A DNA stretch of 64,000 bases from Dugong dugon. Its lineage: Eukaryota > Chordata > Mammalia > Sirenia > Dugongidae. The notes below the pieces were generated by a model that worked only from the letters and a program-made list of their open reading frames with translations, was not told the origin of the DNA and did no database searches. Numbering within the stretch: the stretch's first letter is position 1; every line of letters starts with the position of its first letter. The DNA lies in the NCBI GenBank assembly GCA_030035585.1, contig CM057477.1:57579447-57643446 (forward strand). The letters are read 5' to 3'. Below are positions 10,625 to 19,913 of the stretch, piece after piece. The position numbers were made by a program, and so were the translations under genes.

Positions 10625-11008
10625 ACTAGCTCTTGTTAAAAATCTTTAAGGTCATAGAACTGAAATATGAGGACTGTACATTTAAGATGATAGCTAGAAC
10701 AGCAGAGGAACCAGTAGAAATTCCCTATGCCTACAGAAAACCTTGCACTATTGGGAATTCTTGTTTTTAGAGATTTTTCTAATACTTTGGTTGTTACAAA
10801 TACTCTGAAAAATATTTTATAATGTGTCAATCCCATTTGAAATACTTATATGAATCAATAAATGGCTGTCATGAACCAGAGAAGTGTGGAGAGCAGATAG
10901 GAACATACAGCCCCCATAAACACGCTGATCAAGGATGGCGGGTCAATGGTTACCCTCAACAACCCCACCCCATGGAGGTGGTTCTCTGGCCTGCCCCTCC
11001 TTCTATAT
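10625..11008. other. No recognised feature
   Basis: Intergenic sequence without a supportable feature. Confidence 0.4.
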
Positions 11009-11206
11009 CAGTGCTGTCCATTAGAACTTTCTGTGACGATGGAAATGTTTTATATCTGCACTGTCCAATACTAGCCACGTGAAGTTATTGAGCAATCGAA
11101 ACGTGGCTAGTGTGACTGAGGAGCTGAATTTTTCATTTTATTGAATTCTAATTCATTAAAATTTAAATAGCCCCCTGTGACAGGTGGTTATCGTATTGGG
11201 CAGCAC
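11009..11206 (+). mobile_element. MER5B-like hAT-Charlie element
   Basis: Begins cagtgctgtccattagaact and closes with 'gtattgggcagcac', the inverted terminal repeats of MER5-type non-autonomous hAT elements. The inside ('aaacgtggctagtgtgactgaggagctgaattttt') fits MER5B. It is an old DNA transposon shared by eutherians. Confidence 0.85.
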
Positions 11207-11818
11207 ACTTGTCTCTCAGATCTTGATAACCCAGAGTCTTCAAGTTGGAGTCACTAATGCCCTCCACTTGTGGACTCTATTCTTCCCCCAGTCTGAGCCA
11301 ATGCTAAAGAAAACAAGACACAAACCAGATGCCTCAATCCCCCCATCCAGCCTTGCTGCTCCTGGATTTGATCAGCAACAGATGGGACCCAGATGTTCAT
11401 GTAGCCTTCAAGTCTTTACATTTGGGGCCCAACTCCTCCTTTTTCCCCTGGTGTTCTGCCACGGTTTCCTCCCAGCCTTCCTGCTCACATCTGCTAGGAA
11501 CCGTAACCCAGATGGTTGAGGCCTTAAGACCCTCTCTAGCTCTTGTCATTCCTGCTCCCCGTAGCCCAGCTTCTGATTGAGCTGCTGCTGTGAATGGGTG
11601 AGTGCCCAGAACCACAACCACACTCTCTTCCTCCATTTGATTTTTCACTCATTGCCAGAAGCTGCCACTGTTCTGCCCACTAACGCTCAGTAACCCTCCA
11701 GATGCCGGGCTAGAGAGATGACTTCAGTCTTCCCACCGAGTGCTGCTTCTCCATGGCTTCCTCTTCCTCCCCACTGGGCCTCAGGGTTGAAGTTTGGGCC
11801 CAAGTCCTTAACCCAGCC
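11207..11818. other. No recognised feature
   Basis: GC-richer sequence holding overlapping open frames on both strands (for example 11184-11519 plus and 11397-11648 minus). None has a domain or a start context, and they are explained by base composition. Confidence 0.4.
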
Positions 11819-11831
11819 TAAAGTTATTCTG

Positions 11832-12034
11832 GAATCCCTGGGTGGTGTAAATGGTTACCATGATCAGCTGCTAACTGAAAGGTTAGAGGTTGGAGGCCAC
11901 CTGGAGGCACCTTGGAAGAAAGGCCTATCAATCTACTTCCAGAAAAATCAGCCACTGAAAACCCTATGAGCACAGTTACACTCTGACACACATGGGGTTA
12001 CCATAAATCGGAACTGACTTGATGGCCACTGGTT
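11832..12034 (+). mobile_element. AfroSINE with 13-bp target duplication
   Basis: A full sense copy from ggaatccctgggtggtgtaa to 'gatggccactggt', bounded by the perfect repeat taaagttattctg at 11819-11831 and 12035-12047. Confidence 0.95.
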
Positions 12035-12047
12035 TAAAGTTATTCTG

Positions 12048-12390
12048 AAACTGAATTTTGTTCCCAGTAGAATTACATATACATTCAAGGTAAATGAACC
12101 GCTAGAATGAATGTTTTATTTACATTCATAAACGATATAAAATATACGTCCATTTATTATATTCTTGGCAACAAAGACAATTTCTAAGAGTCTTTGGTAA
12201 AATAGCCTGGGTTATATAGAACTCATCCTGTGCTTTGACATTGATCGCTGACGTAATATAAGGGAATGTATATTAAAACTAGGAGGCTCAGGTATGCAAC
12301 TTGGCTTATAAATACTTGACAGAAACATAAGCGTGTAGACTTCAAAAACATAACTGTCTATGTGGCTTGCAGCATTTCAGGATGAAGTGG
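12048..12390 (-). other. Possible 3' UTR with two AATAAA signals (minus strand)
   Basis: If the frame at 12391-12597 is a real terminal exon, this would be its 3' UTR. It is repeat-free, and on the minus strand it carries AATAAA at 12153-12158 and 12115-12120. AT-rich DNA contains AATAAA often, so the evidence is weak. Confidence 0.25.
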
Positions 12391-12597
12391 CTATTTCAGA
12401 GGTATGTGAAGGTAATCTGTCCACTGAAGACGATTTAATTCATCATTCTTTCTGAGACCAGGCCGAGGTGGCACTGCTGACCTGCAGTTTCGAACTCTGT
12501 CATATACACTTGGCAGCCCTTCGCTTTGGAAGGCACAGACTTGAAAATAACATCCTTTGCGCTTTGAGTGTTCTGGCTGAAAATTCATATTTCTCAG
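12391..12597 (-). CDS. Candidate terminal coding exon, unrecognised protein
   Basis: On the minus strand a strong splice acceptor (pyrimidine-rich tract ending cattccccag, AG at 12598-12599) is followed by 68 open codons to a TAG at 12391-12393. The exon would begin in phase 0 with Leu-Arg-Asn-Met and end with the residues WTDYLHIPLK. It is basic and has three cysteines (one in CYFQVC), with no domain that I recognise. Two polyadenylation signals lie downstream and the stretch is free of repeats, which is unusual for this region. Against it: the frame is short, the upstream exon was not found, and chance frames of this size are common. It could also be a non-coding RNA exon or a processed pseudogene end. 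Confidence 0.22.
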   Translation of the reverse strand: MRNMNFQPEHSKRKGCYFQVCAFQSEGLPSVYDRVRNCRSAVPPRPGLRKNDELNRLQWTDYLHIPLK

Positions 12598-12599
12598 CT

Positions 12600-13375
12600 G
12601 GGGAATGTGAGGGTAAAGGGTGGATGAAGAAATCACACTCCTCTAGTTCTTTTCATGATGTGACCAAAAATTCATGCCGGTTTGGGATACATAGATTAAT
12701 CATTCAGGATCCTTAAATGCTTTTCTTTCAGAATTACCTGAAACAACTTTAAATAAAATGGAAGCATTTATAATACAAAAAAAAAAAATCAAAATGCTAC
12801 ATAACAATATATTGAAAAATTCAAATAACATTCAGCCTTTCGGGGACTGGTTTTCCAGCCGTTTGTTTCTATTTCCTGTTTCCGAATTTTCTGTCAATGA
12901 ATTTGCACCTCCACCTGCTGGCGCACTGAGGGAATGAGAGGAAACAAAATTCAAGCAACTCGATTAAATTTGCTGAATCTTTGACATAGGTTTGGTGGGA
13001 AAAAATGGTTGAAACTACAGTCCAACACGAAGTTTCTGAAGATTAGCGGTGCATTTATTAATCCACGCATTCTCTTTGTGATGTATTAAGAGTTGGATAC
13101 AGAAATAATAAAATACTGTCACTCAACTTCTTACCTCCTACCTATCAGCATCTGCCTCAATTCTCTTGCCATCCCCATGTGTCATCCTTTCAATAATCCC
13201 AGTAAAAGTTTTACAAGAGAATACAACAGTCAGGGAGTTGGAGTATAAAAAAATCCATAAATCAGAACATCTCATTGAAAGTCAAAGACAGGCACGTCCT
13301 CAGGAATGTAAATCGCTCCTAAATCCTAAGACCTATAACATGAGTGTTTAAAAGTAGGCTGAAAATATGCTGGAG
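12600..13375. other. No recognised feature
   Basis: Repeat-poor sequence; a poly-A run sits at about 12777-12788. If 12391-12597 is an exon, its upstream intron would begin here. Nothing else is supported. Confidence 0.4.
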
Positions 13376-13540
13376 CCGAGCATTAAGAGCACGGACTCCA
13401 GAGTCACACTTCCTGGGTTGGAAGCCCACCTCTGCCCTTTATAGCTGGGTGACCTTGACCAAATTATTCTAACAACTCTGTGCCTCAGTTTTCCCACATG
13501 TGAAGTGAGGTTAAATGTCCATAACTACCTAGTAATAGCA
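13376..13540 (+). repeat. MIR SINE, 5' part (split by a SINE)
   Basis: 'agcattaagagcacggactccagagtc' and 'gggtgaccttgaccaaattattc' are the MIR head and core. The 3' end of the same element resumes at 13687 after the AfroSINE. Confidence 0.9.
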
Positions 13541-13686
13541 TTGCTGTTGGCGCAGTGGTTAAGAGCTACGGCTGCTAACCAAAAGGCTGGCAGTTCAAAT
13601 CCCCAGGTGCTCCATGGAAACCTTATGAGGCAGTTCTACTCTGTCCTATAGGATCCCTATGAGTCAGAATTGACTCAACTGCAACG
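13541..13686 (+). mobile_element. AfroSINE inserted in a MIR
   Basis: Sense copy with a well preserved A box (tggcgcagtggttaagagct) and B box 'gcagttcaaatccc', and tail 'gagtcagaattgactcaactgcaac'. It splits one MIR into two pieces. Confidence 0.92.
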
Positions 13687-13765
13687 GATAAGGATTATGT
13701 GAGCTAGTATTTATAAAGTACCTAGAACAATTCCTGGCACATATTGTTTATTAAATAAAATCTTA
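13687..13765 (+). repeat. MIR SINE, 3' part
   Basis: 'aaagtacctagaacaattcctggcacatattg...taaataaa' is the MIR 3' end, continuing the element begun at 13376. Confidence 0.8.
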
Positions 13766-14225
13766 TTCTTGAATACAGGGAAGAGGAAATATAATTGTTA
13801 TTGCCAAGAAACTGTATCTTCTCAAATTGAATGCATTGCCTTGATCACATTGCTCTTTCTCATAAAGCACTGTGAGTTCCATGGATTCAGAGGACCCACC
13901 GATTAGTATGAAGAGGATACCGAGTTAAGACAAGAATAAGCTGATAATTCCCTAAATAGAATATAAACAGTAGAAGTTGCAGTAATTTAATTTTCAGAAA
14001 AGGCTAATTTAACATTAAATGACCTAGAAAGATAAATTTGCTGCAAAATCTTCAAGTTTTTAAGATAATACTAAAATTTTTCAAACAGTTAAGCAGTACA
14101 ATGAGCTAAAAACACACCAACACAATTTCAGCCTATTTTGAAATCTGATATGATCATAAGAAATAGTCATAGAGTTGTAATGTATGTACTGGTTAGACCA
14201 CAAATTTTAGTCATCCATTCAACAG
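13766..14225. other. No recognised feature
   Basis: AT-rich intergenic sequence without a supportable feature. Confidence 0.4.
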
Positions 14226-14660
14226 ATATTTATTTGGTATATATTTGAGGTTGGCAATTCAACATGCAGCAGGAAGCAAAGAATAAATGAATAAATATAT
14301 CAAATAATTTCAGACAGTGACAGCCACTATGAAGAAAAATAAAGCAGGATAAAGGGATGGAGAGTGATGGGAGAAAAGGCAATTTGAGATATGGAATACG
14401 TCTTCGAAAAGATGCCCATTTGAACAAAGGCCTAAATGAAGGCAAGAAGCAAATAAAATGGACATCTAAAGAAAAAAGCTTACCAGGTAGAGGGAACAGC
14501 AAGTGCAAAGGCCCTGAGGCCTGAGGTAGAGATATGCTCTTGATGTAGTCAAAAACAAGGAAGCCTGTAAGACTCACCTAAATTATCAAGTGGAAGATCA
14601 GTAAGAAATGAGGTAGGAGAAGCAGTCAGAGGCCAGATCATGTAAGATTTCAGGGCCATG
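14226..14660. repeat. Old interspersed repeat, first part
   Basis: 'accaggtagagggaacagcaagtgcaaaggccc' and 'gaggccagatcatgtaag' belong to an old, common mammalian repeat whose second half resumes at 15201. I recognise the sequence as repetitive but cannot name the family safely. Confidence 0.5.
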
Positions 14661-15195
14661 TGTAACTATTGTACAAATATGGTTCCAAAGGTCTTTGATA
14701 ATTTTCCAGTGTAAAGGTAGGGTTTCTGTCCCCCTCTTTGAATCTAGGTGGGCTTACTACTGGTTGGACCAATAGAATATGATAGAAATGACTACCCAGT
14801 TTATCTCTGAGGTTGGGTCATAAAAGATGTGACTTCTGCCTTATTAAGTGGAACATTCACTTTTGGAGCCCTGAGTTGCCAAGTAAGAATTTCCTGAGGC
14901 TGCCATACTGCAAGGAAGTCAAGCCACATGTAACCCATCCCCATGCCCCCTGCAGAAGTCCTAACTTTGATTCATCCCAGCCCGGATGCTAGACATGTGA
15001 GTAAATAAGCATTCAGATGATTCCAGCCCCAGCCACCAAATCTTCCCAGCTAAGGCTGCAGACACGCTGGGGCAGAGACAGGCCGTCCCTGCTGTGCCTT
15101 GTCCAAACTGACCCACAGAATCCATGACATAATAAAATGGTTGTTTCAAGCCACTAACTTTTGGGGTAGTTTGTTGTACAGCAGTAACTAGGACA
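14661..15195 (+). mobile_element. Solo LTR with perfect 5-bp target duplication
   Basis: A 535-bp element from tgtaactattgtacaaatat to gcagtaactaggaca, flanked by ccatg at 14656-14660 and 15196-15200. AATAAA lies near 15130. The 3' end ('ttgtttcaagccactaacttttggggtagtttgttg') is typical of class III LTRs. It split the older repeat around it. Family name not assigned. Confidence 0.85.
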
Positions 15196-15200
15196 CCATG

Positions 15201-15580
15201 ATAAGGATTTTGGATTTCATTCTAAGTGAGAAGCTTTTGGGGAGATGAGTAATGTGATCTGATTTGTAATGTAAAAGGAGCACTCCAGTTTCCATGTGGC
15301 AAATAAATTATAAGAGGGTAGAGTGACAGTAGTGAAGGCAGTGAGACATGAACTGACTGAGAATATATTTTGAAAGTAAATCCAACAGGACTTGCTGATG
15401 AATTAGAAGTTGTGGATGATAAGAGAAACCAAGAATGATACCAAGGATTTTGGCCAGAGCATCTAAGTAAATGGAGGTGCCACTAAGGAACATTAGAAGA
15501 AGAACAGGTCTGGAGAATAGAAATCAGGAGTTCAGTTTTGAACATACAATGTTTACGTTGCCCACTAGACACCCAAAAGG
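15201..15580. repeat. Old interspersed repeat, second part
   Basis: 'aaggattttggatttcattctaagtgag', 'gatctgatttgtaatgtaaaaggagcactcc' and 'ccaacaggacttgctgatgaatt' continue the repeat begun at 14226. A last piece follows the SINE at 15806-15850 (ggtggacatatgaatctggagttcag). Confidence 0.5.
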
Positions 15581-15591
15581 AGATGCTGAGT

Positions 15592-15794
15592 TACCAAAAA
15601 CCAGTCGTTGTTGATTCTGACTCATGGTGACCGCATGTGTGTCAGAGTAGAACTGTGCTCCATAGGGTTTTCAAAGGCTGATTTTTTGAAAGTAGATTAC
15701 CAGGTCTTGCTTCTGATGTACCTCTGGGTGGATCAGAACCTACAACCTTTCAGTGAGCAGCTGAGTGCATTAACTGCACCACCCAGGGACTCCC
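15592..15794 (-). mobile_element. AfroSINE with 11-bp target duplication
   Basis: Antisense copy ending 'caccacccagggactccc', flanked by agatgctgagt at 15581-15591 and 15795-15805. It sits inside the old repeat. Confidence 0.95.
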
Positions 15795-15850
15795 AGATGC
15801 TGAGTAGGCAGGTGGACATATGAATCTGGAGTTCAGGAGAGAAGCTGGTT

Positions 15851-16484
15851 CTGTGTCACTGTGTTCAACACTAAGTGCCTCATTGTAGAAAATATATTAA
15901 CAAACTAAAGAATATTAAGAAGAAAGTAAATAGAATGTAGATATTTCTGGAAATCATTTCATTAAAAAGAAATCGACGGAACTGAACACAGACTGGGTAA
16001 AAATAGTCATTATGGTGAAGAGGCACTTGAATGAGTAGGATGTACCATTGCAACTTATCTTTGAGAGTCAGTATCTTCTTTGAGGAACTAAAGATCTAGT
16101 GCCCACATTCATGGAGATTAACACATATACACACAAAACCCTCATAACTGACTATGGCTTTTCCCATAGGAGCTATCACTCTAAAACCAGACACCATTAC
16201 AGAGAATCTGGCCGAAAATAAACCCCCTAAACAATAGAGCAAGACAAATTGAGCTACAGCAGTAACATGAAGTGAAGGAATCGCTAAACAAAGCAAAGCA
16301 AAACATACTGGTATGTTCCAAGCAAATGGAATCCTGGCCTATGTGAAATTCACATATTCATATGCCGTTCCCTTCTGGAGCACATATGAGAAGTTCTTCT
16401 CAGTGTTTGCGGCACAAAATTGTTTTCGTATTAAGAACCACAATATTCTGATTTTTCAATGTTTTAATATTTTTGCACTGACAG
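15851..16484. other. No recognised feature
   Basis: Intergenic sequence. A 103-codon frame at 16313-16624 runs into a MIR and is not a gene. Confidence 0.4.
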
Positions 16485-16633
16485 GCAGCTGGGTAGGGTG
16501 GTTAAGAGCAGGGAGCCTGGAGCCAGAATTCCTAGGTTCAGATCTTAGCTCCGCCGCTTGGGCAGATTATTCAACCTCCCTGGGCCTCAGTTTCCTACCT
16601 CATTGTGGTTATTATGGGAATTAACTAAGTCAG
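16485..16633 (+). repeat. MIR SINE
   Basis: 'gtggttaagagcagggagcctggagccagaattcc' and 'caacctccctgggcctcagtttcc' mark a well preserved MIR. Confidence 0.9.
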
Positions 16634-16848
16634 TGAGAAGCCTGGGTGGTGTAAGCAGTTTACACCTGACTACTAACCTAAAGGTTGGCAGTCTGAACCC
16701 ACCCAGCAGCCCTGAGAAAGAAAAGGTCCGGTAATCTGCCTCTGTAAAGATCACAGTCGAGACAATTCTATGGAATAGTTCTATTCTGTAACACATGGGG
16801 TCGCCATGGGTCGGGGGCCAACTCAATGGCAGCTAACAACAACAACAA
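16634..16848 (+). mobile_element. AfroSINE with (AAC)n tail
   Basis: Sense copy from 'agcctgggtggtgtaagc' to 'caatggcagctaacaacaacaacaaa'. The AAC microsatellite tail is shared with RTE LINEs rather than being a poly-A tail of L1 type. Confidence 0.9.
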
Positions 16849-16880
16849 ATAAGTCAATAAACAAAATATTTAAAGTACAT

Positions 16881-17181
16881 GTTGTTGCTGTTGTTAGCTG
16901 CTGTCAAGTCAGCCCCAACTCATAGCAACTCCATGGACAAAGGGATTAAACCGGTGTGATCCAAAAGATTTTTATTGGCTGATATTTTCAGAAGTAGATC
17001 ACCAGGCCTTTCTTCCTAGTCTGTCTTATTCTGGAAGCTCCACTGAAACCTGTTTAGCAACACAGGAACACGTAAGCCTCCACTGACAGACGGGTGGTGG
17101 CTGTGCTTCAGGTGCATTGGCTGGAAATCCAGCCTGCCTGTCTCTTCTGCATGGAAGGTGAGAATTCTGCTACTGAGTACA
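16881..17181 (-). mobile_element. tRNA-Gly-headed SINE, antisense
   Basis: Second copy of the composite seen at 6561. It starts with the tail complement gttgttgctgttgttagctg and ends in the complement of the tRNA-Gly head (ggtgagaattctgctactga). Confidence 0.85.
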
Positions 17182-18014
17182 GCCAGCTAAATAATAAGTG
17201 GTCAAAAAATGTTAGCCATATTCAGCAGAGGTCAGCATACCCTTCTTTATGAATGTATGGTTGGGGCTACTCATTTAGGTTTTTTTATTCATTCAGGCGT
17301 TTAAGTACTGTATTATGATGACTTCGAGAGGAAGAGCTTCAAAGTCACAGGTTTTAACTCACTCCCCTGCTTTGCAATCATTTGAAAAGATACTTTCTTG
17401 AAGCCCTCTGTATTGATATCTGAACTGATGTCATTCAATGTACTGCCTCCTTTTTTTCCACCATCCTTCACATTAAATTCACCTGGACCTGAATGTGTAC
17501 TGCAAGTGAAAAGGAGAGAATTACTTCGTTATCCATAAAAGTGCACAAAATGTCAAACATATTGCTCAGAGTTAACAGTAAATCTTCTGAAATTACCTTA
17601 AACTTGCAGTAGATTTATCCTCTCGCCACAGGGATGGGGAATGAAAAGGAATTGAGATTGAACCCTATTTAAAAGGGGGGTGAGAGCAGCAGTTAATAAC
17701 ATTTCACCCACAGATGTCAAAACTGACAGAGCAGGCAAAACCATCCTTCATCTAAAATGCCCCAGGAAGAGCATTTAAACCCAGAGGGAAGACTGTATTC
17801 AAACTGGACCCGTAAGGAAGTCACCGTGGGTAAAAACATACAGCCCAGACAGGCATGGGCCTACATAGATGCTTAACTAGTGGATCTTAGGTTCTGCCTT
17901 CATCTGTGAAGAATTTTTCTCTCAAAAATAAACAGGACTCCCAAGATTAGCCATCTGAAATCCCAAACCTGATCAGCCACTGACTTTTCATAAAGCTTTC
18001 TTTATGAAAACCTA
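17182..18014. other. Unique 3' flank of the protocadherin-like pseudogene
   Basis: No repeat is recognised over more than 800 bp. On the minus strand this lies downstream of the pseudogene's stop codon and could include a relic 3' UTR. Confidence 0.4.
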
Positions 18015-19913
18015 TTAAACATTAATGAGGACACTAAAAGCTGGGGATGCTCTACCTGGGCCTAGGGGATCCTGCTCCTCTCCTGGGGTGAAGAGCAGAA
18101 GCATATCCCCAGACTGGGAAACCTCCTCAGACTGAATGTCCTGAGCCTCTGAGGAGAAGGAAAGCGTCTGTGTCTCTGTGAAGAACTTCGAATCGAAGGC
18201 CCCGGAGTCTGCGCCGGATCCTTGGCGACTTGGGCCAGCCTGGTCACCCCTCGCCTGGAACCCGTGAGAGCTGTGCTCACAAAGCTCCTTCCCCCACGTC
18301 CTGGCCCCACGTTGACAGGAGCAAGCCACAGTAACGATGGCCACCAGCAAAAGGCCACAGCCGCCGACCAGAACACCGAGCAAGACCACGGAGAGGTCCC
18401 GCTGCCGCCTTGCTCCCAGCTCTGTGTCCACGCGCACTGTGTAGGGTCGCACGGCGCGCATCTGGAGGGGAGGGGGGACGCCACGGTCCTCCGCCACCAG
18501 CGTCAGGTTGTACTCGGCGATACGCTCGTGGTCCAACGACGCCGCGGTCACCACCAGGTAGCCGCCTAGGCCGGCTCCAGCTGAAAGGGCTCGTGCCGGT
18601 AGAGGGCGCAGCGCATCTGCCCGTTGGCGCCCGAGTCCCTGTCCGAGGTGCTGACGAGCGCCACCAGGCTTTCTCGAACCGCCCTCTCCGGCACCAGCGA
18701 GGTGGCGCCAGCCTCCCGCGCCCCGGACCCCCAACACGAGGTCGCGTCCGACCCTCCGAGAGCAGCCGCGGTGGCGGCTGCGGCGAAAGGCGAGGCGGCG
18801 GGCGCGCCCGGGGCTGCCAGCCAGGTGATGGCGATGTCGGGCGCGTTGTCGTTGACGTCGCGGAAGCGCACGATAACCTTGCAGGTGTCAGTGCGGCGTC
18901 CCGGACCGAGGTCCTGCGCCCGCACGTCCACCTGGTAGGTGTCCTGTCGCTCGTAGTCCACGGGCCCGGCAAGGGTGAGGCGGTCGAGTGCGGGTCGAGC
19001 CGGAAGAGGCGGCGGGCTTCGGGCGGGCTTCGGACGCCTAAGAACACCACGTCGCCGTTGGGGCCCTCGTCGGGGTCGGCCGCGTCCAGGTCGAGAAGCA
19101 GCGAGCCCACGGGCGCGTCCTCCGCCAGCTCCACCTCGGCTACGGCGCCCTGCGGGAACGCTGGGCTGTGGTCGTTGGCGTCCAGCACGCGCACGCTGAG
19201 GGCCGCCGTGCCGGAGCGCGGCGGGCGGCCTCCGTCCTGGGCCACCAGCTCCAAGCTGTAGGCGGCCTGGCTCTCGCGGTCCAGCTCCTGCAGCAACACC
19301 AGGTCGGCGCACTGGGCGCCGTCAGCGCGTCTGCAGCTCCCCGCGGAACGGGCTGTGCGGCTCGGCCAGGTGCACGCTGTGCAGCCGGTTGGCGCCCACG
19401 TCCTCGTCTACCGGCACCTCTAGGGGAATGCGCGTGCCCACGGCCGCGCCCTCGGACACCTCCACGGGGATCTGGGCCCGGGGAAAGCGCGGCGCGTGGT
19501 GGTTAACATCCCTCACCTCCCCCTCCACGTGCACCAGCCGGAACTGCTCCTACAAGGAGCTGACCACGTCAAAGGACAGCACGCACTGCGGGGCCCGGCC
19601 ACAAAGCCTCTCGCTGTCCAAGCCCGCGTCCCCGACAGTCAGCTGCCAGTTGCCCTCGTGCACCCAGATCAGCGACCTGTTGAACCGCTTCATCAGACTT
19701 AACCGGGTTGGTGCTTCGCTCTGGGAATTAAACTGGACGTGGTGAAATAGAACACCGATGACGGTGCCGGGGGCTTTTTCCTTATAGATGAGGAAATTGG
19801 CAGTTTCAGTGAGAGACGCTGATACAAGCAGAAGCCACGGAAAGCAGCCGCGTCTCCAATCCAACCCTGCGTAAAGTCCCAGCGGGAAATCCGAGCCTCC
19901 GGCACGACATCAT
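18015..19913 (-). pseudogene. Protocadherin-8-like pseudogene, mosaic and disabled
   Basis: A single-exon, GC- and CpG-rich gene body for a delta-2-type protocadherin, a calcium-dependent adhesion protein of the cell surface. EC1 is at about 19800-19540 (QLTVGDAGLDSERLC). EC2 runs to about 19205 ([34 protein letters not shown], then [10 protein letters not shown]). EC3 runs to about 18850 ([15 protein letters not shown], ending [10 protein letters not shown]). EC4 runs to 18429 ([24 protein letters not shown]). These agree closely with PCDH8 as I remember it. Instead of EC5-EC6 the frame then goes straight to a membrane segment (about 18395-18315) and a 99-residue tail ending FSVLINV that does not look like PCDH8. 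Lesions: TAG at 19550-19552, a 2-nt loss near 19324, a 1-nt loss near 18985, a frame change near 18567, and no ATG in the EC1 frame. Some indels could be assembly errors; all together are unlikely to be. It may be the counterpart of the PCDH8-related pseudogene known near human PCDH8. Confidence 0.88.
18315..18395 (-). other. Predicted transmembrane segment of the pseudogene
   Basis: About 27 hydrophobic residues ([20 protein letters not shown] within it), followed by cysteines and basic residues as at a cytoplasmic border. It follows EC4 by only about ten residues, so the usual two membrane-proximal cadherin repeats are absent. Confidence 0.7.

Noticed and set aside
11184-11648. Overlapping 80- to 111-codon frames as a small gene
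   Set aside because: Frames occur on both strands with no domain, signal peptide or conserved start, and partly overlap a MER5B element.
18410-19261. 283-codon open frame on the plus strand across the protocadherin-like locus
   Set aside because: It lies opposite the protocadherin coding frame, is arginine/glycine/proline-rich from GC-rich DNA, and matches no family. It is a shadow frame.
18277-19299. 340-codon minus-strand open frame as a gene of its own
   Set aside because: Only its first 100 or so residues are protocadherin; after the 1-nt loss near 18985 it reads out-of-frame sequence.
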